A stretch of DNA of 36,728 nucleotides from positions 1-36,728 of the forward strand of contig CAAGKF010000199.1 in assembly GCA_900770345.1 (NCBI GenBank), written 5' to 3'. Every line of letters starts with the position of its first letter. Position 1 is the first letter of the stretch. The notes under the pieces are model-generated. The model ran no database searches and was not told the DNA's origin. It saw only the letters and a list, made by a program, of their open reading frames with translations. A program made the position numbers and the translations under genes. This DNA is from Lachnospiraceae bacterium (GTDB lineage: Bacteria; Bacillota; Clostridia; Lachnospirales; Lachnospiraceae). Of the stretch, positions 7,172-15,019 are shown in pieces.

Positions 7172-8083
7172 ATGAAAAAAAGACTGGCACTGGCAGTCAG
7201 CGCAATGCTGGCAATAAGCATGCTGGCCGGATGCGGCAGCAAGACAGAGCAGGCCGCGGCGACAACAGCTGTGGAAACAAAGGCGGAGGAGACAGCGGCA
7301 GAGGAGACGAAGGCAGAAGAAGCTGCGGCAGAGGAGACCACAGCAGAAGAGACTGCAGCCGCAGAGGAAAAGGAAGTATCTGCGGATAATCCCTTTAACG
7401 GTGTGACCGTAAAAGTCGGATGCTCTGCTACTTTCGTTCCATATGAGTCCATTGAGATGGCATCTGACGGAAGTAAGACCTATGTGGGAATGAATATTGA
7501 TCTGATTACTGCGATCGTTGAGAAGAACGGCGGCAAGGTGGAGTTTGTTGATATGCCGTTTAAGAGCCTGATGGCAGCAATTCAGGCAAAGCAGATCGAT
7601 TTCTGCAGCGGCGGTATGGCGCCGACTGAGGAACGTCAGAAGACACTGGATTTCACAGAGGTATTCTTCTATCCGAGAAATGCCATCGTTTACCGCTCTG
7701 AGGACAACTATCCGGATCTGGCATCTCTGGCCGGCAAAAAGGTTGCATATGTATTTGGAACCAACTATCAGCAGGTTGCTGAGAGTATTGAAAATGTTGA
7801 GGCAGTGGGCATTCAGGGAAGCCCGGCCTGCATCGAGGAAGTTAAGAGCAAACGTGCGGATGCCTGCATTATTGACGGCGCCGGTGCAACAGAATTCCTG
7901 AAAAACAATGACGCTCTGTCAATGAGTCTGCTGGAAAAGACGGATGACTGTTTTGCGGTAGGATTCCCGAAGGAATCTCCGTACTATGAGACATTCAATA
8001 ATACACTGAAAGAGATGATGGAGAATGGTGAGCTGGATGAGATCATCAAGAATCATCTGAACGAGCAGTTCATTCTGGAGTAA
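7172..8083 (+). CDS. Amino-acid-type ABC transporter substrate-binding lipoprotein
   Basis: The 303-aa lipoprotein has a lipobox ending in L-A-G-C (Cys 22), an acidic Glu/Ala/Thr linker (about residues 32-66), then an SBP_bac_3 periplasmic-binding fold (about 70-300). The family's ligand-contacting features are present: the GGMAPTEERQKTLDFT region with its Arg, and a late D-A-C-I-I-D. These suggest an alpha-amino acid or similar zwitterion. The protein is anchored outside the membrane and delivers ligand to the permease/ATPase encoded next. AGGAGG lies 8 nt before the ATG. The divergent hydrolase operon suggests a related substrate. Confidence 0.92.
   Translation: MKKRLALAVSAMLAISMLAGCGSKTEQAAATTAVETKAEETAAEETKAEEAAAEETTAEETAAAEEKEVSADNPFNGVTVKVGCSATFVPYESIEMASDGSKTYVGMNIDLITAIVEKNGGKVEFVDMPFKSLMAAIQAKQIDFCSGGMAPTEERQKTLDFTEVFFYPRNAIVYRSEDNYPDLASLAGKKVAYVFGTNYQQVAESIENVEAVGIQGSPACIEEVKSKRADACIIDGAGATEFLKNNDALSMSLLEKTDDCFAVGFPKESPYYETFNNTLKEMMENGELDEIIKNHLNEQFILE
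7271..7372 (+). repeat. Imperfect tandem repeat encoding an acidic linker
   Basis: Near-repeats of GCAGAGGAGAC-type units encode alternating E-E-T-K/A-A-E in the lipoprotein, a flexible spacer between lipid anchor and binding domain. Confidence 0.7.
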
Positions 8084-8128
8084 TGATACCGAAAGGTTAC
8101 CTGTGAGGAAGATTAAAAGGAGTAGGAT

Positions 8129-8797
8129 ATGAATCTTGATTTTAGCTGTGTCTGGCAGTATTGGCCATTTTTGTATCACGGTGCGCTGATGACGATTAAG
8201 ATGACTGCCATCTGCGCTGTGCTGGGATTTTTGCTGGGCGTTCTTTTGTCTCTGATAAAGATCAGCAACTGCAGGCCCCTCGTGTGGTTCGGCAGATTTT
8301 ATACATCCATTTTCCGCGGAACACCGCTGCTGGTTCAGCTGTGTATTGTACACTTTGGTCTTCCTCAGCTGATCGGCATTACGCTGACGACAACTCAGTC
8401 CGGTATCCTGACATTTTCTTTGAATTCGGCGGCATACATTTCCGAGATTTTCCGCGGCGGAATCATGGGCGTGGATAAGGGACAGTATGAGGCGGCTATG
8501 TCTCTGGGCGTGGGTTACCGGGATATGATGAAGGATATTATTCTTCCGCAGGCGGTAAAACATGTGCTGCCCAGTCTGGTGAATGAGATGATCGCACTTT
8601 TGAAGGAATCCTCGATTCTTTCTTATATCGGCGCTGTGGAGCTGCTGCGTGCGGCGGATCAGATCACGGTCATGACATTCCGGTTCTTTGAACCTTATCT
8701 GGTGATTGCGCTGATCTATTATATTATGGTTATGATTCTGTCGGCCTTTGCCAGCCGGCTGGAAGGGTGGGTGAACAGAAGTGATAGAGTTTCGTGA
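8129..8797 (+). CDS. Amino-acid ABC transporter permease (HisM/GlnP type)
   Basis: This 222-aa membrane protein has about five helices. It carries the polar amino-acid permease features F-R-G-T-P-L-L-V-Q (about residue 62-70) and the EAAMSLGVGYRDMMKDIILPQA coupling loop that docks on the ATPase (about 129-150). It probably homodimerises, since it is the only permease of the operon. GGAGTAGG precedes the ATG. It overlaps the ATPase gene by 17 bp, implying coupled translation. Confidence 0.93.
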   Translation: MNLDFSCVWQYWPFLYHGALMTIKMTAICAVLGFLLGVLLSLIKISNCRPLVWFGRFYTSIFRGTPLLVQLCIVHFGLPQLIGITLTTTQSGILTFSLNSAAYISEIFRGGIMGVDKGQYEAAMSLGVGYRDMMKDIILPQAVKHVLPSLVNEMIALLKESSILSYIGAVELLRAADQITVMTFRFFEPYLVIALIYYIMVMILSAFASRLEGWVNRSDRVS

Positions 8798-9503
8798 TGT
8801 ACATAAGAGTTTTGGAGCTCTGGAGGTTTTGAAGGGCATCAACCTGAAGATAGAAAAGGGACAGGTCGTTACTCTGATCGGTCCGTCAGGCTCCGGCAAA
8901 TCCACGATCCTGCGCTGTATGAATCTTCTGGAGCGTCCAACCAGCGGTCAGGTCATAATTGAAGGAAATGATATCACACAGCCCAAAACGGATATTCAGA
9001 CGATCCGTAAAAATATCGGAATGGTATTTCAGCATTTTAACCTGTTTCCTCATATGACGGTGATGGAGAATATGACCTATGCTCCCATGAAGGTCAATGG
9101 CCTGGATAAGGCGGCGGCGGAAGGGAAAGCAATGGAACTTCTCAAGATGGTTGGCCTGACAGAAAAAGCAGGTGCCTATCCGGGCAAGCTGTCGGGAGGA
9201 CAGAAGCAGCGTATCGCGATCGCGCGTGCGCTGGCGATGGAGCCCAAGATCATGCTTTTTGATGAGCCTACCAGTGCGCTGGATCCGGAGATGGTGAAAG
9301 AGGTACTGGAGGTTATCAAGGAGCTGGCCCATACCGGTATCACAATGGCGCTGGTAACTCATGAAATGGGATTTGCCAGAGAGGTTGCAGACAGGATCTG
9401 CTTCATTGATGAAGGCAGGATTCTGGAGGATGCGGCTCCGGATGAGTTTTTTGCCTCTCCGAAGACGGAACGCGCGAGAAGCTTTCTGGATAAGGTGCTG
9501 TAA
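8781..9503 (+). CDS. Amino-acid ABC transporter ATP-binding protein (GlnQ type)
   Basis: The 240-aa ATPase has Walker A GPSGSGKST (residues 34-42), Q-loop VFQHFNLFPHMT, signature LSGGQKQR, Walker B IMLFDEPTSALDP and the switch His in LVTHEMGFA. It energises the importer encoded upstream. Translation starts at a GTG lying inside the permease gene. It is the last gene of the three-gene operon and is followed by a clear terminator at 9533-9564. Length and motifs are complete. Confidence 0.95.
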   Translation: MIEFRDVHKSFGALEVLKGINLKIEKGQVVTLIGPSGSGKSTILRCMNLLERPTSGQVIIEGNDITQPKTDIQTIRKNIGMVFQHFNLFPHMTVMENMTYAPMKVNGLDKAAAEGKAMELLKMVGLTEKAGAYPGKLSGGQKQRIAIARALAMEPKIMLFDEPTSALDPEMVKEVLEVIKELAHTGITMALVTHEMGFAREVADRICFIDEGRILEDAAPDEFFASPKTERARSFLDKVL

Positions 9504-9532
9504 GAGAATATGTTTAACAGATAAAAATTATG

Positions 9533-9564
9533 AAAAGCAGGTGCGGCTGTGCGCCTGCTTTTTT
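9533..9564 (+). terminator. Rho-independent terminator of the amino-acid ABC operon
   Basis: An 8-bp GC-rich stem (9537-9544 with 9551-9558, one G-U pair), a 6-nt loop and TTTTTT, extended by flanking A-T pairs. Confidence 0.9.
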
Positions 9565-9587
9565 GTTTGCCGGTTTGCGCTTGCCGA

Positions 9588-9653
9588 TTTACACAGATTT
9601 TACAGAAACTATACGGGACCGTGCTTTCGGCGCCGGTAAAATTTTTGTATACT
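9588..9653 (+). promoter_or_regulatory. PhoP-box-like repeats and -10 element upstream of pstS
   Basis: TTTACA occurs at 9588-9593 and 9599-9604, exactly 11 bp apart, with a degenerate third copy (TATACG) at 9610-9615. This is the spacing of Gram-positive PhoP boxes. A TATACT -10 sits at 9648-9653 with no good -35, as expected of an activator-dependent promoter. Phosphate-starvation control is inferred. Confidence 0.6.
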
Positions 9654-9750
9654 CCCAAATGTAACAAAGATACATTCCCTTATTCATTGAGGGCAGGTAA
9701 AGAACAGAACAAAAAGCGCAGAGGCGCAGAACATTTGGAGGCAATGTATT

Positions 9751-10686
9751 ATGAAAATGAACAGAAAGAAAATAATGGCACTGGCAGGATGTGCAGTATT
9801 GGCTGTAAGTATGCTGGCAGGATGCGGCAGCAAGGCTCCGGAGACAACCGCGGCAGCGACAACCGCAGCAGCTGAGACGGCAGCTTCCACAGAGGCTGCA
9901 GAAGCAGAGACCAAGGCAGAGGAGACAGAAGCTCCGGCAGCAGATTTAAGCGGTTCCATCAGCATGGTAGGCTCTACTTCCATGGAGAAATTTGCAAATG
10001 CTTTAAGTGAGTCCTTTATGGAGAAATATCCGAAGGTAACTGTAACGGCCGAGTTTGTAGGCTCCGGCGCGGGTATTGAAGCTGTTGCCAACGGTTCCGC
10101 GGATATCGGAAATTCCTCCAGAAATTTAAAGGATGAAGAGAAGGAAAAGGGTGTAGTTGAAAATATCGTTGCAATTGACGGTATTGCGGTAGTAGTAGAT
10201 CCGGCTAACACGGTTGAGGATCTGACAAAGGATCAGTTATCTGACATTTACTCCGGCGCTGTAACCAACTGGAAGGATGTAGGCGGAAGTGACGCTCCTA
10301 TCGTAGTAGTAGGACGTGAGTCCGGTTCCGGTACAAGAGGCGCCTTCGAGGAGCTGTTAAAGCTGGAGGATGCCTGCAAGTACAGCAATGAGCTGGACAG
10401 CACCGGCGCTGTTATGGCTAAGGTGGCTTCCACTCCCGGCGCTGTCGGCTACGTATCTCTGGATGTAATTGATGACACGGTAAAGGCCCTGAAGCTGGAG
10501 GGAGCTGAGCCCACCGAGGAGGCGATCAAGGCCGGCGACTATATCTTAAGCCGTCCCTTTGTAATGGCGACCAAGGGCGAGATCAGTGAACAGAGTGATC
10601 TGGTAAAGGCACTGTTTGATTACATTTATTCTGATGAAGGCACTGAGATCGTAAAGTCTGTGGGACTGATCGCGGTAGATAAATAA
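9751..10686 (+). CDS. pstS: Phosphate ABC transporter substrate-binding lipoprotein PstS
   Basis: The 311-aa lipoprotein has lipobox L-A-G-C (Cys 25), a Thr/Ala/Glu linker (about residues 30-67), and the PstS binding domain with SMVGSTSMEKF, the G-S-G-A-G-I phosphate loop, SADIGNSSR and GRESGSGTRGAF. These residues cradle inorganic phosphate. It captures phosphate outside the membrane and hands it to PstCA. Position at the head of pstSCAB-phoU makes the assignment firm. TTGGAGG lies 9 nt before the ATG. Expression is probably driven by the PhoP-box promoter upstream. Confidence 0.97.
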   Translation: MKMNRKKIMALAGCAVLAVSMLAGCGSKAPETTAAATTAAAETAASTEAAEAETKAEETEAPAADLSGSISMVGSTSMEKFANALSESFMEKYPKVTVTAEFVGSGAGIEAVANGSADIGNSSRNLKDEEKEKGVVENIVAIDGIAVVVDPANTVEDLTKDQLSDIYSGAVTNWKDVGGSDAPIVVVGRESGSGTRGAFEELLKLEDACKYSNELDSTGAVMAKVASTPGAVGYVSLDVIDDTVKALKLEGAEPTEEAIKAGDYILSRPFVMATKGEISEQSDLVKALFDYIYSDEGTEIVKSVGLIAVDK

Positions 10687-10714
10687 TCAGATTGAAGAAA
10701 GGAGACTTACCTGC

Positions 10715-11653
10715 ATGAAAGGGTCAACATGTTCTATTCGTTCCCATCATGGCAGCAAGTCCGCCGTCGAGAAAGCTGCACAGGTGATATTCACTGCATG
10801 CGGCTTTTTCGCTGTACTGGCGGTTGCTTCCATTACATTATACATGATCATCAGCGGTACCCCGGCACTGCTTAAAGTAGGAATACTGGAGATCCTGTTC
10901 GGCAGCCTGTGGCAGCCTGCGGCAGCGGACCCCAGCTTTGGTATCCTTTTCGTTATCCTGACATCGATCGTAGGAACCTTTCTGGCTATTCTGATCGGAG
11001 TTCCCGTGGGAGTTATGACTGCGATTTTTCTGGCGGAGGTAGCGCCGAAACGGCTGGCAGATATCGTCCGCCCGGCCGTAGAGCTTCTGGCAGGCATCCC
11101 TTCCGTTATTTACGGACTTCTGGGAATCCTGATCCTGAATCCCTTTATGTATAAGCTGGAGCTGATGATCTTTAAGGGATCTGAGACCCACCAGTTTACG
11201 GGAGGGGCCAATCTGATCTCAGCCGTGCTGGTGCTTGCGCTGATGATCCTGCCTACAGTGATCAATATCAGTGAATCTGCTCTGCGGGCCGTTCCTGCCC
11301 ACTTAAAGAGCGCATCGCTGGCACTGGGAGCCACTCAGATCCAGACTATTTTCCAGGTGATCGTACCTGCCGCCAAATCCGGTATCGTTACCGCCATTGT
11401 TCTGGGAACAGGACGCGCGATCGGCGAGGCAATGGCCATCAGTCTGGTATCCGGAAGCTCTGTAAATCTTCCGCTGCCCTTTAATTCTGTCCGTTTCCTG
11501 ACAACAGCCATTGTTTCGGAAATGGGATACGCGTCCGGACTTCACAGGCAGGTGCTGTTTACCATTGGACTGGTATTGTTCGCGTTTATTATGATTATCA
11601 ATGTAAGTCTTACAAGAATGCTTAAGAAGGGAGATAAGAAAAATGACAGGTGA
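10715..11653 (+). CDS. pstC: Phosphate ABC transporter permease PstC
   Basis: The 312-aa inner-membrane permease has six hydrophobic helices and the PstC hallmarks: PAVELLAGIPSVIYGLLG, the long loop with a Thr/Gly-rich segment, and the EAA coupling loop LKSASLALGATQIQTIFQVIVPAA, then GTGRAIGEAMA. It pairs with PstA to form the phosphate channel. AGGAGA precedes the ATG. It overlaps pstA by 11 bp. Confidence 0.96.
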   Translation: MKGSTCSIRSHHGSKSAVEKAAQVIFTACGFFAVLAVASITLYMIISGTPALLKVGILEILFGSLWQPAAADPSFGILFVILTSIVGTFLAILIGVPVGVMTAIFLAEVAPKRLADIVRPAVELLAGIPSVIYGLLGILILNPFMYKLELMIFKGSETHQFTGGANLISAVLVLALMILPTVINISESALRAVPAHLKSASLALGATQIQTIFQVIVPAAKSGIVTAIVLGTGRAIGEAMAISLVSGSSVNLPLPFNSVRFLTTAIVSEMGYASGLHRQVLFTIGLVLFAFIMIINVSLTRMLKKGDKKNDR

Positions 11654-12542
11654 AGCAGCAGTAGCAATTCATGAAAATTCCATTGTCAGGGACAGTATTT
11701 ACGGAAAACGTGTGCGTACCTCGGATATGATTCTGACAGGAATCATTTATGCCTGTGCAGGTCTTTCCATTTTGCTTCTGGCAGGCATTCTCGGTTATAC
11801 CTTTGTCCGCGGCATTCCTCAGGTTACCTGGTCTTTTCTGAGCACTGCCTCCAGCGCCACCAAGGGTACCACGGGTATTCTGGGAAATATCATCAACACC
11901 TTGTATATTGTAGTGATCACCCTGGTGATCGCGACCCCTCTGGGAGTGGGCTCTGCCGTTTATTTAAATGAGTACGCCAGGCCCGGAAAAATAGTCCGCA
12001 TGATCGAATTTACTACGGAAACACTTTCCGGCATCCCCTCTATCATATTCGGTCTGTTCGGCATGGTATTTTTCGGAAATACCATGGGGCTGGGCTACTC
12101 TATTCTGACAGGTGCCTTTACCCTTACTCTGATGATCCTTCCCCTGATTACCAGGACCACGCAGGAGGCCTTAAAGACTGTGCCTGACAGCTATCGTCAC
12201 GGTGCTCTGGGCATCGGAGCCACCAAATGGTACATGATCCGTACCATCCTGCTTCCCAGCGCCATGCCGGGAATCCTCACGGGTGTGATCCTGGCGATCG
12301 GACGTATTGTGGGCGAGTCCGCCGCCCTGCTCTTTACGGCAGGAAGCGGATACTATCTGCCGAAGAACCTGTTCTCCAAGATATTTGAATCCGGAGGAAC
12401 GCTGACCATACAGCTGTATCTGTTTATGCAGAAGGCCAAATACAAGGAAGCTTTCGGCGTGGCAGTGGTGCTTCTGGTAATCGTTCTGGGAATCAACGGT
12501 CTGGCCAAATATCTTTCCCATCGTTTCAATGTGGAAAAATAA
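11643..12542 (+). CDS. pstA: Phosphate ABC transporter permease PstA
   Basis: The 299-aa permease is homologous to PstC: ETLSGIPSIIFGLFG, the coupling loop SYRHGALGIGATKWYMIRTILLPSA and IGRIVGESAALLFTAG. Six membrane helices. Starts inside the end of pstC with an AAGGGAG ribosome site; its stop codon is at 12540-12542, adjoining the region where pstB could start. It forms the heterodimeric channel with PstC. Confidence 0.96.
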   Translation: MTGEAAVAIHENSIVRDSIYGKRVRTSDMILTGIIYACAGLSILLLAGILGYTFVRGIPQVTWSFLSTASSATKGTTGILGNIINTLYIVVITLVIATPLGVGSAVYLNEYARPGKIVRMIEFTTETLSGIPSIIFGLFGMVFFGNTMGLGYSILTGAFTLTLMILPLITRTTQEALKTVPDSYRHGALGIGATKWYMIRTILLPSAMPGILTGVILAIGRIVGESAALLFTAGSGYYLPKNLFSKIFESGGTLTIQLYLFMQKAKYKEAFGVAVVLLVIVLGINGLAKYLSHRFNVEK

Positions 12543-12602
12543 ATGGAAGGCATGGATACAGGAACAAGCGCAGAAGAACAGAATATGAGAGGAGAACAGA
12601 CA

Positions 12603-13364
12603 GTGGAAACAAAGACAAAGATATCAACCCAGAACCTGAATCTGTATTATGGGGAGAATCATGCGTTAAAAGATATCAATCTGGATTTATATGAAAATAA
12701 AATTACTGCTTTTATCGGCCCTTCCGGCTGCGGAAAATCTACGTATCTGAAAACCTTAAACCGTATGAATGATCTGGTGCCCAATGTGAAGATTGAGGGA
12801 ACGGTACTTCTGGATGATGAGGATATTTATGATCCTCAGGTGGATACCACACTGCTCCGCAAGAAAATCGGTATGGTATTCCAGCAGCCAAATCCGTTTC
12901 CTATGAGTATTTATGACAATGTGGCTTACGGGCCCCGGATTCACGGCATCAAAAACAAGGCGCAGCTGGATGATATTGTGGAGCGCAGCTTAAAGGGAGC
13001 CGCTCTCTGGGATGAGGTGTCTGACCGCCTGAAAAAATCAGCTCTGGGCTTATCCGGAGGACAGCAGCAGCGTCTGTGTATCGCCAGAGCGCTGGCTGTG
13101 GAGCCGGAGGTGCTTCTGATGGATGAGCCTACTTCCGCGCTGGACCCCATCTCTACGCTGAAGATCGAGGATCTGATGGATGATTTAAAGAGCAAATACA
13201 CGGTGGCGATCGTGACCCACAATATGCAGCAGGCTACACGTATTGCCGATTATACCGCCTTCTTCCTGGTAGGAGAAGTAGTAGAGTACGCGGCAACGGA
13301 TGAGCTGTTTACGATGCCGAAGGATAAGAGAACAGAAGACTATATTACTGGACGGTTTGGCTGA
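12603..13364 (+). CDS. pstB: Phosphate ABC transporter ATP-binding protein PstB
   Basis: ATPase with Walker A GPSGCGKST, Q-loop QQPNPFPMSIYDNVAYGPR (diagnostic of PstB), signature LSGGQQQR, Walker B LLMDEPTSALDP and H-loop THNMQQA. I place the start at GTG 12603 (253 aa), because GAGGAG lies 8 nt upstream and the family usually begins just before the K-I-S-T-Q-N-L-N strand. An in-frame ATG at 12543, directly after the pstA stop, would add 20 poorly conserved residues behind a weak ribosome site. Both remain possible. It powers PstCA. Confidence 0.92.
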   Translation: METKTKISTQNLNLYYGENHALKDINLDLYENKITAFIGPSGCGKSTYLKTLNRMNDLVPNVKIEGTVLLDDEDIYDPQVDTTLLRKKIGMVFQQPNPFPMSIYDNVAYGPRIHGIKNKAQLDDIVERSLKGAALWDEVSDRLKKSALGLSGGQQQRLCIARALAVEPEVLLMDEPTSALDPISTLKIEDLMDDLKSKYTVAIVTHNMQQATRIADYTAFFLVGEVVEYAATDELFTMPKDKRTEDYITGRFG

Positions 13365-13384
13365 TAACAGGGAAGGGATGGATA

Positions 13385-14047
13385 ATGAGCATACGTTTAA
13401 CTTATGAACATGAATTGGGAGAGCTGAATAAAGATCTGAAAGAAATGGCCCACATGGTGGAAAATGCCATCGGCCAGACATTTGCAGCCTTTGAAGATCA
13501 GGATTTTGCCAAGGCGGAGGACATTATTAAGGGAGACAGAAATATTAATGACATGGAAAGGGCTATTGAATCCCGCTGCCTGTCTCTGATCCTGCGCCAG
13601 CAGCCGGTGGCCGGTGATCTGCGCCAGGTATCTACTGCTTTAAAGGTGGTGACGGACCTGGAGCGCATCGGTGATCACGCCTCCGATATCGCGGAGCTGA
13701 TCCTGCGCATCAGGACAGAGCACGCGTATCATATCGTAAAGCATCTGCCGGCTATGGCTGCAGCTGCCCAGAAAATGGTCCGGGAGGCCATTGAAGCCTT
13801 TATCGCGCAGGATCTGGATGCGGCGCTGGAGATCATCAAGGAAGATGATGAGGTGGATGCTCTGTTTAATCAGGTAAAATCAGAGGTGATCCGTTTGCTG
13901 AAAAACTCACCGGATCAGGCGGATCAGGGAATTGATCTGCTGATGGTGGCCAAGTATCTGGAACGCGTTGGGGATCACGCTGTCAATGTCTGCGAGTGGA
14001 CGCAGTTCAGCATGACCGGGGCGCTGAAAAATGTCAGGATTATGTAG
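13385..14047 (+). CDS. phoU: Phosphate signalling protein PhoU
   Basis: The 220-aa all-helical protein has the two PhoU repeats, each with the metal-binding E-R-I-G-D-H-A-x-D / E-R-V-G-D-H-A-V-N motif (about residues 94-103 and 194-203). PhoU binds the Pst transporter and the PhoR-type sensor to turn off the phosphate-starvation response when phosphate is plentiful. It is the last gene of pstSCAB-phoU, with an AAGGGA ribosome site. No PhoPR genes are in the window. Confidence 0.96.
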   Translation: MSIRLTYEHELGELNKDLKEMAHMVENAIGQTFAAFEDQDFAKAEDIIKGDRNINDMERAIESRCLSLILRQQPVAGDLRQVSTALKVVTDLERIGDHASDIAELILRIRTEHAYHIVKHLPAMAAAAQKMVREAIEAFIAQDLDAALEIIKEDDEVDALFNQVKSEVIRLLKNSPDQADQGIDLLMVAKYLERVGDHAVNVCEWTQFSMTGALKNVRIM

Positions 14048-14088
14048 TATGCCTGCTCCCGCGATTCTGCATTTTGTGAAAAGAGTCA

Positions 14089-14130
14089 GAGCCACATCAA
14101 TGCTGTGCTCAAAAAGCATTGATGTGGCTC
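14089..14130. terminator. Probable bidirectional terminator between phoU and the aldolase gene
   Basis: A perfect 16-bp stem (14089-14104 with 14115-14130) with a 10-nt loop separates two convergent operons. The T-runs are weak on both strands, so it may act mainly as an mRNA 3'-end stabiliser. Confidence 0.7.
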
Positions 14131-14153
14131 CGTATGTTTAAACAGTTTCGATA

Positions 14154-14807
14154 TTATTCCCCAAACACAGCCTTATAATCAGCCTGGAATTTCGCGATGC
14201 CCTGATCAGTCAGAGGATGTTTTGTCATCTGCTCAAGCACCTTGTAGGGAACGGTTGCGATATCGGCGCCGGCCTTTGCGCAGTCGATCACATGGATCGG
14301 ATTGCGGACGCTGGCAGCGATAATTTCCGTCTCAATGTTGTGCATCTGGAAGATCTCGGTGATATCGTAGATCAGGTCAATGCCCGGCATGGAGATATCG
14401 TCCAGACGGCCCAGGAACGGGGATACATAGGTCGCACCTGCTCTTGCGGCCAGCAGCGCCTGAGCGGCGGTGAAGATCAGAGTAACATTGGTCTTGATGC
14501 CCTCGGCGGAAAGCACCTTCACTGCCTTTAAGCCTTCTGTGGTCATTGGAATCTTAACCACCATGTTCGGATGGATGGCAGCGATCTCACGGCCTTCTCT
14601 GATCATGCCTTCAGCATCAACGGTGGTAGCTTTCACTTCCCCGCTGATAGGGCCGTCAACGATGGATGTGATCTCTCTGATAACTTCTTTGAAGTCTCTG
14701 CCCTCCTTGGCGATCAGAGACGGATTGGTGGTAACGCCGCAGATGATTCCCATATCATTTGCTTTTCTGATGTCGTCTACATTTGCTGTGTCAACAAAAA
14801 ATCTCAT
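14154..14807 (-). CDS. fsa: Fructose-6-phosphate aldolase / transaldolase-like protein
   Basis: The 217-aa protein is a short transaldolase of the FSA/TalC class: MRFFVDTANVDDI start, GVTTNPSLI, Schiff-base lysine in VVKIPMT (K85), TNVTLIFTAAQALLAARAGA, SPFLGRLDD and ASVRNP. FSA cleaves fructose-6-phosphate to glyceraldehyde-3-phosphate and dihydroxyacetone; close relatives act as transaldolases, and sequence alone does not settle which. Its own promoter (14874-14901) and phased repeats lie upstream, next to a DeoR sugar regulator that is the likely controller. AGGAGG precedes the ATG. Confidence 0.93.
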   Translation of the reverse strand: MRFFVDTANVDDIRKANDMGIICGVTTNPSLIAKEGRDFKEVIREITSIVDGPISGEVKATTVDAEGMIREGREIAAIHPNMVVKIPMTTEGLKAVKVLSAEGIKTNVTLIFTAAQALLAARAGATYVSPFLGRLDDISMPGIDLIYDITEIFQMHNIETEIIAASVRNPIHVIDCAKAGADIATVPYKVLEQMTKHPLTDQGIAKFQADYKAVFGE

Positions 14808-14831
14808 TATAAATACCCTCCTGAAATAACC

Positions 14832-14848
14832 GGACAGGAAGCCTGTCC
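14832..14848. other. Hairpin in the 5' leader of the aldolase gene
   Basis: GGACAGG-AAG-CCTGTCC is a perfect 7-bp stem. On the plus strand it is followed by TTTTTCTTT, so it could stop antisense transcription. On the minus strand it lies between the promoter and the ribosome site of the aldolase gene. Confidence 0.6.
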
Positions 14849-14873
14849 TTTTTCTTTATTTGTGCTATTGAGT

Positions 14874-14901
14874 ATTATAGCGTATTACGCACTAAAGTCA
14901 A
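14874..14901 (-). promoter_or_regulatory. Promoter of the aldolase gene
   Basis: Minus strand TTGACT (14901-14896), a 16-bp spacer and TATAAT (14879-14874). The spacer carries the near-palindrome GCGTATTACGC. Confidence 0.75.
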
Positions 14902-15013
14902 GCAAAATAATGCAAAATTTTGCGTAAATTATCGGGAATTTTAAAGATAGAATCCGACAATAACGCAAAACCGCAGATTGTGGCAGGCTCAAAAACCGCA
15001 AAAAACCGCAAAA
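14902..15013. promoter_or_regulatory. Cluster of GCAAAA repeats, candidate DeoR operators
   Basis: GCAAAA starts at 14902, 14912, 14965, 14998 and 15008. Two pairs are spaced exactly 10 bp, and one copy forms the palindrome GCAAAATTTTGC (14912-14923). The cluster lies just upstream of the aldolase promoter and next to the deoR-type gene. DeoR proteins commonly bind such short repeated sites. Confidence 0.5.
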
Positions 15014-15019
15014 TGTGTT

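Noticed and set aside
7919..8905. 328-codon minus-strand frame opposite the ABC permease
   Set aside because: Composition is that of an antisense shadow (His/Gln/Arg-rich), with no domain; the plus-strand permease and ATPase are certain.
14902..15013. GCAAAA cluster as a CRISPR-like array
   Set aside because: Units are 6 bp with irregular spacing and no conserved repeat/spacer structure.
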